Below, in pieces: positions 24,041 to 33,054 of a stretch of 64,000 nucleotides of DNA. Within the stretch, counting starts at the first letter, position 1; every line of letters starts with the position of its first letter. Under the pieces are notes generated by a model. The model made no database searches. It saw only the letters and a list, made by a program, of their open reading frames with translations, and was not told where the DNA came from. A program made the position numbers and the translations under genes. Origin of the DNA: Siderastrea radians. Its lineage: Eukaryota; Cnidaria; Anthozoa; Scleractinia; Rhizangiidae. The stretch covers positions 18,413,201 to 18,477,200 of the forward strand of contig OZ024890.1 in NCBI GenBank assembly GCA_964017195.1, read 5' to 3'.

Positions 24041-25289
24041 GTATAAGGACTGGTAAAATTGTTCATCATACAGTATTACCAACACAGCTTTTGTGAATTA
24101 ACATCCACCAAAAGTCAAGGTTGGCTTCTTGAACTTGTACCTACACGCATGAATGCAATTCCTAAATGACCACCACAGCCAATTAATAAATAAAATGAAT
24201 GAATTTTAGTCAAACATGGTATCATCCATTTTCTCAAATGCTTGACATCTGCAGAGAAGCAGGCCCTTTGATGTGGTCAACAACAACGTAGTTTCCAACA
24301 GCCTATAAAACATTGTTACAAAAACATAATGATATCATTCACGTTTTCTTGCAATGTAAATTAGTTTTCATCGAGTAAAAAAAGGCTGAAACATGGAGGT
24401 CATTTAAGATTGTTTACCTTCCAATAATATCTTTCAAACAAGAATATTTCCACTAAAGAATTGTTGAACTCTGTACATTTAAATGCTACATTTTTCAATG
24501 GCAATCCCCAGACTTTATATTGCTAACACTTATTGCAACTAAACAGTGTCAAAAGAACTGAACACGAAGATGCAGGCATACAGCTTTACAGCTAACCGTT
24601 TGTATTCACCTTAAGCTTCCTAGCTAGTAACATCTCCTTTGAATGACAAACTGGAAGGGAAGCCTTTAGGCTGAAAGTAAATTGAAGTTCCAAGCTTAAG
24701 CTTACCGGCAAAACGTCCATATTTCCTACGTTTGTCCTTTTGCGAATTCAACAACCCGCCAAAACAGTCGTTGATCCACAGTTGTTAATATGTTCACAAC
24801 GTCGATTTTATTTGTTCACTTCGATCCAAGAATTCACATGCAAGGCTCCAAAACAGTTCTTGGCAAGTAATCCAATGCAAAAGATGCAATCGTCCACCTT
24901 TGTTTTAACTTGAGAGATGCTTTTTTCCTCAAACTACGAACAAATGCTAGCTAAATGATCTTGCTTCCGTCGAGCAACCGTCACTTTCAAAATGGCGCCT
25001 GCTCTAATGTTACAAAGATCACATGACTCAATATTGACAACTGCTGACCAGTGAATGCAGGCGCATTGATTTCGGGCTCTTGAATTGAAATATTAGAATT
25101 CACGCGGGCAATTCACGCCATTTTAGACAGGAACTTACCAAACTTTTGATTTCACGTGGATGAATTACCACAATATCTTTTGCTTTATTTCCGAAAAATG
25201 CGTTCATAATTAAATTGAGATCAAAGTTTATCACAGAAATGATACGCGAGTCCCTGCACTCCGCCTTCAACCCTAACCCCCCCAAAAAA
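24041..25289. other. No gene seen
   Basis: Interior of the 7-kb element between its two nested insertions. It is AT-rich with no recognisable frame or repeat edge. Confidence 0.4.
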
Positions 25290-26934
25290 GGGCCGTTGAC
25301 AAAATCTGGATCGGACCGGATCGAATCGGATCGGACCGGACTCACAAAACCTGGATCGGCTCGAATTCTCTTAAAGAAACCCACATCTACTCATTGAAAG
25401 TAGGTGCATTTCAAATTCCCATTAAAAATGGTCAAGGGGTATCTCTGGATCAAGATGACGAAGAGAGATCAGGCTTTTTCCTTCACCATTCTGTGGTCAA
25501 GACATACCGTTTGTTGTTATGCATTTAAACTACTTTATTAAACGATCACTTGTTTCCAGAGGGAGGGATCCAAGGGGAAAGACAAAGAGGAATAGAGTCT
25601 AAAGTAACAATGATATCAAGATAATCTTGTCTTTGCCGTCCTTTACTTGAAATTTTAGCTCTTAATGAATCGACTTGTAAACATGAAAATACTCGATGAT
25701 GTTGTACACAATAACATCTGCAGAAACTTCCAAAAATCAGTGACAAAAATACGATTAGTAAGGACAAAAATGTTTCCGTTTGAGAACCTCTTTTGTCATG
25801 TAACAACTAATTAAATTTTGCATATGAACTGTGTCTTTTCTTTAGTTTATGCTAAATCACATTGTTGAAATGAACCAGAAAAAGGTTCAATTATTATTTC
25901 ATAAAATGTTGATGGATATTTGTGTTCACTGTAACGTCTTTGAAACATTGTGCATGCAAAAGCTTGCCCCGGGAAGCTTTTGATTAGACACTTTAATTGT
26001 GAATATCGAAATGAAACTATAATGCTCCTGAATGAACACGGCTGTCGCTTGAAAAGAAACTTCGAGTATACTGTCATTACTTGAAAGGGATTTTTCAGAA
26101 GACCTGAAACAAAATCAATAATTAAACCTACATTAATGTTAGAAAGCAAACGGATTATTTTCTTATACTACAGTGATAGCTTGCATTGTTAAATAGGTCT
26201 AAAGTAACTAATATACTGTTCTATACTTATTACCTCAGTAGATCACATTTTTTTTCAGTTTTGATAAGGTGACATCAAACCTTTTGCTCAAACTTAACAC
26301 AATTTTCGTCATGCGGGTTTACCATGAACACGTACCATCGTGTGAATCAGGCTATCGTAATTGTCAGCGCAGATCTAATATTCCACCATTCTAGAATCTG
26401 GACAAAAAACGGAAGCAGTTATCCTTGTTTTACGGCTATTCTAAGAGCTTTAAGTTCCGTTTTATTACCCTCTGTGAGGTAGCTGTGGTTACGTTCTAAA
26501 AACCTTGTAATGAAAAAGAATGAAGAATGAGAAAGACGCGAGTTATCTTGATATCAGTTGTTACTTTATGCTCAATTCGGTACTGACTTAATTGTACATG
26601 CTTTGGCACACGCTTTCAGTACCTTTGCTCTTCATAATTCCGCTTAGATAACAATAAATAAAAAGTATTCACGACAGAATGGAGAAGAAAATGCAAAAAC
26701 AGTGCAATGGCAATCACTTTCTCGATCTCTCTTCGTCATCTTGATCCAAAGATACCACCTGACCATTTTTAGTGGGAATTTGAAATGCGTCTACTTTCAA
26801 TGAGTAGATATGGGTTTCTTTAATAGAATTCGAGCCGATCCAGGTTTTGTGAGTCCGGTCCGATCCGATCCAGGTTTTGTCAGTCGGATCCGATCCGATC
26901 CGATCCCGTCCGATCCAGATTTTGTCAACGGCCC
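25290..26934. mobile_element. 1.6-kb inverted-repeat element with GATCGGA arms
   Basis: GGGCCGTTGACAAAATCTGG at 25290 is inverted at the right end near 26934. Arms of ~180-220 bp hold GATCGGA/TCCGATC repeats and a shared block (TCTTTAA...CATTTTTA). Short A runs flank both ends. The arms translate to SD/RSD-rich peptides that are not genes. The centre is AT-rich and non-coding. Confidence 0.8.
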
Positions 26935-27017
26935 AAAATAAGATGTACCTCTTGTAGCAGAGTAAAAAATACAATAATAAAGTAATGACTCTGATAGGGA
27001 GTTATCCCAACTCCTCC

Positions 27018-27478
27018 AAAACGACTCCGTCAAAATTTAAAGTCACTCCAGAATTACTCTCTAAAAAGGAGTTAAATAAGTCCACGAAAATAACTCCCAA
27101 AAGATAGTTATTTTAACCCTTGTTAGAGAGTTAAAATCACTCCACAATTACTCCCTAAGGGGAGTTGAACTAACTCCTCCAAAATGACCCCGAAAAAGGA
27201 GCTATTTTAACTCTCCTTGCAGTGTTAAACTAAAATTTAACTCCAAAAAAAAGAGTTAAATTTAACTCCAGAGGAGTACAATTTAACTCCAGGTTGGAGT
27301 TATAATAACTCCCACCAGCGTAACTCCAATTTAGGGGTTAACTTAACTCCCCTAAAGAATAGAGTAACTCCTTTTCGGAGTTAAAATAACTCCTTTTGGA
27401 GTTAAAATAACTCCCACAAAAATAACTTCACCTTAAGGAGTTAGTTCAACTCCACTAGAGGAGTTAAAATACCTCTTT
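27018..27478. repeat. Right array of GGAGTTA-TTTT-AACTCC palindromes
   Basis: Counterpart of the left array, in the same unit style but a different order. Together with the 12-15 bp terminal repeat it defines the end of the 7-kb element. Confidence 0.9.
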
Positions 27479-27489
27479 GAAAATTACTG

Positions 27490-27831
27490 TGTGGGTGGAA
27501 CAGGAATGGTTTTTTCAGGATCCCAAATTGCTAGACTTTGTAGAAAATGGTAGATGTGAAATAGGTCGACGAAGCTTAAAGAAAGGATCCATTCGTAGCG
27601 TTTTTCTTCGTCGCATCCAGCTTGGAAACGGATGTGTTCTTCATAGGAGATGGGTCCACTTAGTTGACGAGGTGAAGCCCATATGCCTTGTAATATTTTT
27701 TCGGAAACGGGATCAAATCCTAGGATCAGTTGGAGGAAGGGTCTGAGTCGTTTGTGCGGTGTGTCTTTGAATCGTCCGTGAAAGGTGAATGTTTTGTGCG
27801 GGCAATGTGGGCTGGTGTACACAATGTCCAT
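27490..27831 (-). CDS. N-terminal part of an interrupted Polinton gene
   Basis: ATG at 27831 opens a frame of 114 viral codons that runs into the 7-kb element and stops at the third base-triplet inside it. Across the element the same phase resumes at 20480, so the original product was about 213 residues. Content: 'MDIVYTSPHCPHKTFTFHGR', a basic Leu-rich middle, and a C-terminal half rich in Trp, His and acidic residues. No signal peptide or membrane segment is seen, and I recognise no family. The next upstream gene ends only ~28 bp away (27860), consistent with a compact leftward cluster. Confidence 0.7.
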
Positions 27832-27859
27832 GATGAAATGAGGAAGGTGGTTAGGTTTT

Positions 27860-28885
27860 TTAAGTTTTTATGCTGTCTCGTTGACTTTTTCTTGACAGCC
27901 AAAGGGTGAGAATGACAGGTTCATGTTTGTCGAATGTCTTGATGCCATCGGCGGTCTTGATGTCGATGGTGATGGTGTCGAAGATTGTTTTTCGAAGGGG
28001 AATGTGTATGAGTTCTGTTGTATTGAAATGATGATGTGAGGTATCTCCATCATTATTGATAAGCCGAAGGAGATTTATTTGTGTGTTACCAACAATACTT
28101 TGCGTGACTAGATCGGTACAGATCATGATTTGGTTTTTGGGCGTGGTGAAGGGTTGTAAACTTAATTGCGGACCGGCGAATATGTTTGTGTCCCAATATG
28201 GATGACGACCGAAAATGATGTGGGTGGGTTTGTGGTTGGATGTTTGTACTTGGAAGACGATGTTGTCCATGCTGTCGTCTACAATGTTGGGTAGAACAAA
28301 ATTTTTGCCGGGATAAATATTTTTGTCGTTTATTGATTCGAGTCCTAGAGTGCGACTTAGATCGTAAGTCATTGTGAAGTCCATTTGGTATGGTATGGAT
28401 ATGAAGAAAGAATCTAATGTTTTGGCCAGATTGTTGATGTATGGTATGGTTGATGAATCGGAGATGTTGACGTATGGACGTGCTACGTTACCATTTTTCG
28501 TTTGTGTATCTTTTGTTTGGTCTGTACCAGTGAATTCTTGAATGCTCATCATGACTTTCATGCGTTGTTTTTCGATTTCGTAGGCAATACGGTTCCATGT
28601 TAGTTTGAGGTTGTGGTAGTAGCCGGGTGGTAAATATATGGTGTGACTATTCACTACATTTGTGATGCTGGGTCCCACTTTTGTTCTGTATCCAATGTCA
28701 GCTTTGATAGGATTTTTTTGACTGTCCTCTTGTGTCCAATTGTAAATGGTGGGATGTGAAAAATAGACAAGAGCAGCTTCCCAATCATCTTCGACGAGAT
28801 GTTGTAAGTGAGGTAACTGGGCTGTGAAGTGATGAGTGGTTCCTGTAGTGCTTTGGTCACTGATGAGTGTGATATAGAAGCTCAT
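27860..28885 (-). CDS. Penton-like / minor capsid-like Polinton protein (intact copy)
   Basis: ATG at 28885 ('MSFYITLISDQ') gives 341 residues; the open frame extends upstream but a TATAAAA box at 28921-28927 lies in that extension. Landmarks are 'WEAALVYFSHPT' near residue 36 and 'IYLPPGYYHNL' near residue 87, followed by a mainly beta-rich body with a C-terminal 'LSRKSQR'. The N-terminal pattern M-S-F-Y-x-T-L...W-E-x-A/G-L and the P-P/A-G-Y-Y motif occur in a protein family I recall from invertebrate Polinton-like loci. A penton or other jelly-roll virion role is my inference from size and context. A frameshifted paralogue sits immediately upstream. Confidence 0.65.
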   Translation of the reverse strand: MSFYITLISDQSTTGTTHHFTAQLPHLQHLVEDDWEAALVYFSHPTIYNWTQEDSQKNPIKADIGYRTKVGPSITNVVNSHTIYLPPGYYHNLKLTWNRIAYEIEKQRMKVMMSIQEFTGTDQTKDTQTKNGNVARPYVNISDSSTIPYINNLAKTLDSFFISIPYQMDFTMTYDLSRTLGLESINDKNIYPGKNFVLPNIVDDSMDNIVFQVQTSNHKPTHIIFGRHPYWDTNIFAGPQLSLQPFTTPKNQIMICTDLVTQSIVGNTQINLLRLINNDGDTSHHHFNTTELIHIPLRKTIFDTITIDIKTADGIKTFDKHEPVILTLWLSRKSQRDSIKT

Positions 28886-28917
28886 GATGATAATAATGAA
28901 GTAGAAAAAAGTGCTGT

Positions 28918-28928
28918 CTTTTTTATAC
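28918..28928 (-). promoter_or_regulatory. TATA box of the intact penton-like gene
   Basis: TATAAAA on the minus strand, ~36-42 nt before ATG 28885. The spacing resembles the box before the paralogue. Confidence 0.6.
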
Positions 28929-29922
28929 TCGTTGACTTTTTCTGGAGAGTTGAAGGGAGATGACAGTGTTGCCTTGTTTGAATGGGGCTGGTTGTCCATT
29001 GGCTGTTTGAATGTCAATATCGATAGGAGAGAATACGAAGAGGAGAATACACGAGTTGTGTGGCATCAAAGTGATGTTCAGTATTGTTGACATCAATGGT
29101 ACGTAGAGATCCTTTTTGTTGATTTCCAACAACACTTTGAGTCACGAAGTCGGTGTAGATCATGAATTGTTGTTGTCCTTGTTGCGGTTTGATGGTTTGA
29201 GTGGTTGGAAAAGGTTGTCGACTGAGATTGGGTCCTAAGAATAAGTTACAGTAAAGGTCTGGATGAGTGAAGGAGACGGAGACGATGCCTTGGGGCAGAT
29301 ATTTATATTTAGATCTGACAGTTTCTGACCATTTGTGTCGATCGTCGATGAGTTGTTCATTTTGTTTTCCGTCTCTCACAAGACCTAAGAGGCCATCCAT
29401 TTTCCATTCCATTTCAAATCGCATGTTGGGTGGAATACTGTAGGAATAAAGAATCTAATTCGTTGGCAATACTTGCATCGGATATTTTGACGTAAAGTTG
29501 ATAGAGGTTGGCTTTGACCAGTTCTTTTCGTTTGGCTATATCGTCAATTTTTGTACCATCTATGGTCATCATAACTTCTGATCGTTGTTTTTCGATTTCG
29601 TAAGCGATAGCAATCCATGCTTCTTTAAGGTTGCTGTAATAACCTGGCGGTAAATGGATTTGTTTGGTGATGCTGCCAGCGGGATTTGTGGTTTTTGGTT
29701 TGAATTTCATATCTACTTTCATCCAGTGTTTTTACTATCTTCTTCGGTCCAATTTTGTTTGGTTTGATGTTGTAGTTGTTGATTGAAGGTTGGATGTGAG
29801 ATGTGAACGAGGGCGGCTTCCCAATCATCTTCGACGAGATGATGCAGATGGGGAAGATGGGCGGTGAATTTTTGTCCCGTTCCAGTGGCTTGATCACTGA
29901 TGAGTGTGATGTAGACACTCAT
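28923..29922 (-). pseudogene. Penton-like paralogue, frameshifted three times
   Basis: ATG at 29922 starts 'MSVYITLISDQATGTG', closely matching the intact neighbour. The family can be followed to the C-terminal 'LSRKSQRV' at 28923, but the frame changes near 29720, near 29420 and again between 29135 and 29014. Landmarks recur in order: 'WEAALVHISHPT', 'IHLPPGYYSNL', 'QFMIYTDFVTQSVVGN'. The two genes are diverged tandem duplicates. Three independent frameshifts make this copy non-functional unless the sequence has assembly errors. Confidence 0.75.
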
Positions 29923-29957
29923 GGTTGTAAAAAAATGAAGACCACACCATGTGTTTT

Positions 29958-29967
29958 CTTTTATATA
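29958..29967 (-). promoter_or_regulatory. TATA box of the penton-like paralogue
   Basis: TATATAAAAG on the minus strand, ~36-45 nt upstream of ATG 29922. Confidence 0.6.
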
Positions 29968-29972
29968 TGTTT

Positions 29973-30236
29973 TTATTCACGTACTACACGTTCTGCAATG
30001 ATTTCAGTTTGAACATCATATATGTGATAGAAACGATGATTATACATCGATAAATCAACTAAGCTGTCCCAAATATATTCTGGATAATGGACTTGATCGT
30101 AAGGAACTTCTACATCGTAATACGTTGGATCTGTGTCAAAATAGTCTTGTCGATCACTTTGATCTAATAAGAGATATGAAACAATGTTTTTAAGTTCTTG
30201 TTGAACTGTGAAAATGTTTGACCGTGACATTGACAT
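29973..30236 (-). CDS. Small paralogous ORF, member 7 of the tandem series
   Basis: ATG at 30236 (a second ATG two codons later), 87 residues. Order of elements: amphipathic helix ('LKNIVSYLLL'), beta strand ('YYDVEVP'), Trp-containing helix, then 'YHIYDVQTEIIAERVV'. This order is shared by the ORFs to its right. The ATG follows TTTTCTTATTAG by a few bases, a good splice-acceptor-like tract. Function unknown. Confidence 0.55.
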   Translation of the reverse strand: MSMSRSNIFTVQQELKNIVSYLLLDQSDRQDYFDTDPTYYDVEVPYDQVHYPEYIWDSLVDLSMYNHRFYHIYDVQTEIIAERVVRE

Positions 30237-30292
30237 CCTAATAAGAAAACATGGATTTGGAAATAATCGACTTCGTGTCTGTTGAATGTTCC

Positions 30293-30382
30293 CTAAGGTC
30301 GATTTGGATTATACGATGTTAATTCTTCAATGATGGAGTTCATAATGAATTCTATGTCATCTATTCGCCATCTTGCAAAGTT
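30293..30382 (-). CDS. Truncated member 6 of the tandem series
   Basis: A 29-codon frame that begins right after TTTTTTTCAACAG and has no ATG at its start. It contains 'ARWRIDDIEFIMNSII', nearly the same as the N-terminus of member 5, then stops. It looks like a truncated duplicate or a short exon. Confidence 0.45.
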   Translation of the reverse strand, partial: NFARWRIDDIEFIMNSIIEELTSYNPNRP

Positions 30383-30395
30383 CTGTTGAAAAAAA

Positions 30396-30692
30396 CTAAT
30401 ATAAGGAATTGATGGAGATAAACATATCATTGACTTGATATTGGCCATCGTATTGAATTCTATGATCGGTACGATAATGAAAATTAATAGAATAGAAGGC
30501 ATTTGGTAGAATAAAATTCATGAGATGTCTAAGGTTTAGGTAAGCTGATAAATATAAATCATTACTTTCAGATAGGATAAAATCTATGTCAATGTTCACA
30601 TAGAGATGACGCCAATAAGTAGAGTAAACAGTTAATAAATGATCCAAAATGAATTCAATATCTTGTAATCTCCATCTATGATGAATGTCCAT
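30396..30692 (-). CDS. Member 5 of the tandem series
   Basis: ATG at 30692 directly follows TTTTTTTTTAG. The product is 98 residues: 'WRLQDIEFILDHLL' helix, 'LYVNIDIDFIL' strand, a Leu-rich helix ending in 'LP', then 'YSINFHYR' and a final 'DMFISINSLY' strand. Aromatic and Asn/Asp residues are abundant, and Lys is nearly absent. No homology is recognised outside this locus. Confidence 0.55.
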   Translation of the reverse strand: MDIHHRWRLQDIEFILDHLLTVYSTYWRHLYVNIDIDFILSESNDLYLSAYLNLRHLMNFILPNAFYSINFHYRTDHRIQYDGQYQVNDMFISINSLY

Positions 30693-30703
30693 CTAAAAAA
30701 AAA

Positions 30704-30940
30704 TTAAATGATAGTAATATGAATTTCATCTAAACGATATTGTAAAGGATAATTTTCATCAATGTGATATTGATATTGTGAAATAATGTTTGCAGGTGGT
30801 AAGAAACAATTTAGAAGATCTCTATGTTGATGAGCAGCAAATTGTTCTAAAAATTCACATCCTGTGATGTTGAAGATGAAGTAAAGTTCAATGCTTTCCC
30901 AATCTTCGTCGTCTTCTTCTGCCCAACGATTCAAGATGTA
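30704..30940 (-). CDS. Member 4 of the tandem series, no ATG start
   Basis: The frame opens immediately after CATTTTTTCCAG with TAC ATC TTG and carries 78 codons to TAA at 30704. The first in-frame ATG is absent, so this is best read as a 3' exon. Landmarks are 'RWAEEDDEDWESIELYFIFN', a helix ending in 'LPP', and 'LDEIHITII'. The stop abuts the acceptor tract of member 5. Confidence 0.5.
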   Translation of the reverse strand, partial: YILNRWAEEDDEDWESIELYFIFNITGCEFLEQFAAHQHRDLLNCFLPPANIISQYQYHIDENYPLQYRLDEIHITII

Positions 30941-31050
30941 CTGGAAAAAATGAAGAAAATTTAATATAAGCTATAGTGTCCTTGTATTTCAGATGGTTTG
31001 TTGAAAATTGAAAAACTTGATAGGTTGAAAAGTGGATAGGTTCCATAGAC

Positions 31051-31416
31051 TCATTGTCCTGAGGTATTTTGATAAACATGATGTATGTGGTTACGTCTGT
31101 CATCATAAACTCGGCAAGCTAAATGTTTGAGTTCTCCATGTTGTTGTTGTACAAGACGATAATTGAAGTGGTAACATGTGTAGGGTAATTGTAGAAAGTG
31201 AACAATGTTTCTTATATCGATGGTATCGTGATGACATCCGCCTAGTGTAAAGCCGATGAATATTTCACATGTTGTCATATAGTGTTCTCCCTCTCTTAAC
31301 AGAATGGAAATAGTGCAAATCAACATGGAGATTACGTCTTGCGCAAAACGATAAGCACGTTCTCTTGTCATCCAGTGATGATTGTGGTTGTCAGCATGAT
31401 AATTGATGTTGATCAT
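31051..31416 (-). CDS. Member 3 of the tandem series
   Basis: ATG at 31416 overlaps the TGA of member 2 (ATGA arrangement) and lies just after CTGTTATCAG. 121 residues with the series order: helix 'AQDVISMLICTISIL', strand 'CEIFIGFTLGG', helix 'RNIVHFLQLP', strand 'CYHFNYRLV'. The N-terminus is His/Asn-rich. Confidence 0.55.
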   Translation of the reverse strand: MININYHADNHNHHWMTRERAYRFAQDVISMLICTISILLREGEHYMTTCEIFIGFTLGGCHHDTIDIRNIVHFLQLPYTCYHFNYRLVQQQHGELKHLACRVYDDRRNHIHHVYQNTSGQ

Positions 31417-32195
31417 GACGATCTGATAACAGGAACAGGTTGAAAATTGGATGTTACATTATGAAATGATATTTTTACTTCAACGGATGAAAAAGGAAAA
31501 TAAAAACTGTCAATGTAACTTGCGGGAATAAATGAAAATGATATGCTGTTTAAAGCATTGTTGAAGACAACTTGTGCTATTGGTGAATGAAAATATAAGA
31601 TGGATTGAATAAACGCATGACGAAGAGTAGGACTGATTGGAAAAAGATACAGAAAAAAATGTAACATCATGGAAGGATCAAATTCCATAGGACTTCGTGG
31701 AGAAATTTGAATGTGAAGATCACGTAGTCTTCCTTGATGAAAAAAATGTATAATTAGTTGGAGAAGAGTGTTCACATCTTCTATGGTACTTGTACATAGA
31801 AAGTCACTGATGTCATGAGCCAATGACTGAAAAAAGACATGAGAAAAAAATTTGGTTCCACTTTGCGTTGACGTTCTCCATGTTGATTCAAAATATTGAC
31901 CGTCGTAAAAGTAAAGGTGAATGGGATAACCAACATTGGGATATCCAATAGGTGGATAATTAGGCGGACGAATTTGATAAATAACATTTAAATGATACAA
32001 ATGAGAAGGAAGACATAATTGGAGAACTTCGTTGAGATTGTTTTCGAGATGATGTTGTCCGTCCGGAGGTAGTCCATGAAAGCGTGTGTTAATGGTAAGA
32101 GGCCATTCTTCGATGGTTTCTATAGCATATTTTAATCGTGTAAAGAAGCGAGTGAGGTTGTCGATGCGTGCTCCACCTGTCCAATCCAACCAATA
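31413..32195 (-). CDS. Member 2 of the tandem series (two repeats), 5' end disrupted
   Basis: About 260 viral codons ending at TGA 31415-31413. Two copies of the series fold follow one another: 'ARIDNLTRFFTRLKYAIETI'...'LYHLNVIYQI', then 'DISDFLCTSTIEDVNTLLQL'...'LHIQISPR'. The open frame runs on to 32471 through a hairpin transposon, but that N-terminal stretch is transposon translation. The original 5' part should lie past the insertion near 32880, where TTATCCTTTTTCAG gives a plausible acceptor. Confidence 0.55.
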   Translation of the reverse strand, partial: YWLDWTGGARIDNLTRFFTRLKYAIETIEEWPLTINTRFHGLPPDGQHHLENNLNEVLQLCLPSHLYHLNVIYQIRPPNYPPIGYPNVGYPIHLYFYDGQYFESTWRTSTQSGTKFFSHVFFQSLAHDISDFLCTSTIEDVNTLLQLIIHFFHQGRLRDLHIQISPRSPMEFDPSMMLHFFLYLFPISPTLRHAFIQSILYFHSPIAQVVFNNALNSISFSFIPASYIDSFYFPFSSVEVKISFHNVTSNFQPVPVIRSS

Positions 32196-32880
32196 TATAT
32201 ATATTATTTGCCGGCCTGGAGGTCCGTATTGAGAAAAACTGTGCCAGAGGTCTTGAGTACGGCCCGAGGCCGCAGGCCGAGGGCCGTGCTCAAGACCGAG
32301 GGCACAGTTTTTCTCAATACGGACCGACCAAGGCCGGCAAATAATATTTTTATTTTTTTCTTGTTGTTTTTCAAAAGTTAAACGTGTCTTGTTGTTTTCG
32401 GAAAGCAACGTTTTGCAAGCGCGCGTAAAATGAACCATGAAACGAAGCCGTTTGTGACACCAGAGCAGCAAAATACGTTTTTTTACTCTGTTAAAACTCA
32501 GAAATCACAGGAAGCAATATAACTAAAAGAAACCCCTTTATTTTCCCAAATTTCGATACATGTAGCTAACTCCTGCTCGATTTACTCAAATGTTTGTCGA
32601 AAGGGAAGAGGCGATTTACATTGTACAACCTTCGGTATTTTAACAAGAAATTTTGGAAAGAAAGTTTTTAACGACAATGTACAAAAAATTTCAGAATTCT
32701 AAGTTTCGGAGAACGTTTTAAAGATTTTAAAGGTTTTAAAAACCCATTACAAATTTTTTGTTATTGCCGTTCCGTTGACCGCGGTCAAGATCGGAAAATT
32801 CCGCCCGCTCCCGGAACCAATCAGATTGCAGGATTTGGTTCATCTTGCCCGCTCACGCGCTGAGAAAAAAATAATGAGTG
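32196..32880. mobile_element. ~0.7-kb hairpin-bearing repeat insertion
   Basis: The left part (about 32210-32340) is a near-perfect foldback built on GGTCCGTATTGAGAAAAACT and GGCCCGAGGCC. The remainder to about 32880 is non-viral sequence, including a block with CCGCCCGCTCCCGGAACC and CGCTCACGCGCTGAG. I recall this hairpin plus tail as a dispersed cnidarian repeat. Exact ends and target duplication are not resolved. Confidence 0.65.
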
Positions 32881-32907
32881 TTACTCTGAAAAAGGATAAA
32901 AAATGTT

Positions 32908-33054
32908 TTATCCTTGGAGAAAGGAAAGAAGATCCACACCTCTAATTCGTCGCATAATAATGCCATGATGGGAGGTCGGTTGATCAATAATTAAAATAAA
33001 AGTTCCTTCTTGATCTTCTTCTACTTGGTTAATAATTGACTCTATTAATGTCAT
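32908..33054 (-). CDS. Member 1 of the tandem series (small ORF)
   Basis: ATG at 33054, 48 residues, 'MTLIESIINQVEEDQEGTF' then a beta-rich 'ILIID' and a basic C-terminus. It overlaps the last codons of the RING gene's second exon in another frame, so it may be a separate ORF or the true continuation after a frameshift. Confidence 0.4.
   Translation of the reverse strand: MTLIESIINQVEEDQEGTFILIIDQPTSHHGIIMRRIRGVDLLSFLQG

Larger units (their letters stand above)
20481..27489. mobile_element. 7.0-kb TIR element with palindrome arrays at both ends
   Basis: The inverted termini are CAGTAATTTTCAGAG and CTTTGAAAATTACTG. Each side then has ~400-450 bp of variants of the near-palindrome GGAGTTATTTTAACTCC. 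Removing 20481-27489 fuses the flanking viral gene in frame, so the boundaries are firm. I find no target duplication. The interior is non-coding, contains an internal direct duplication (about 21080-21600 and 21845-22570), and hosts two further elements. The superfamily is unknown to me. Confidence 0.85.

Noticed and set aside
25100..27033. RSDPDF/SGSDRI-type peptides on both strands
   Set aside because: Translation of GATCGGA repeats in the arms of the inverted-repeat element.
28886..29017. 44-codon N-terminal extension of the penton-like gene
   Set aside because: It contains the TATA box and overlaps the end of the upstream paralogue. The family starts at the MSFY methionine at 28885.
32195..32471. 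N-terminal ~92 codons of the 352-codon frame 31413-32471
   Set aside because: This part translates the hairpin repeat inserted into the gene (palindromic GGCCCGAGGCC region), so it is not viral protein.
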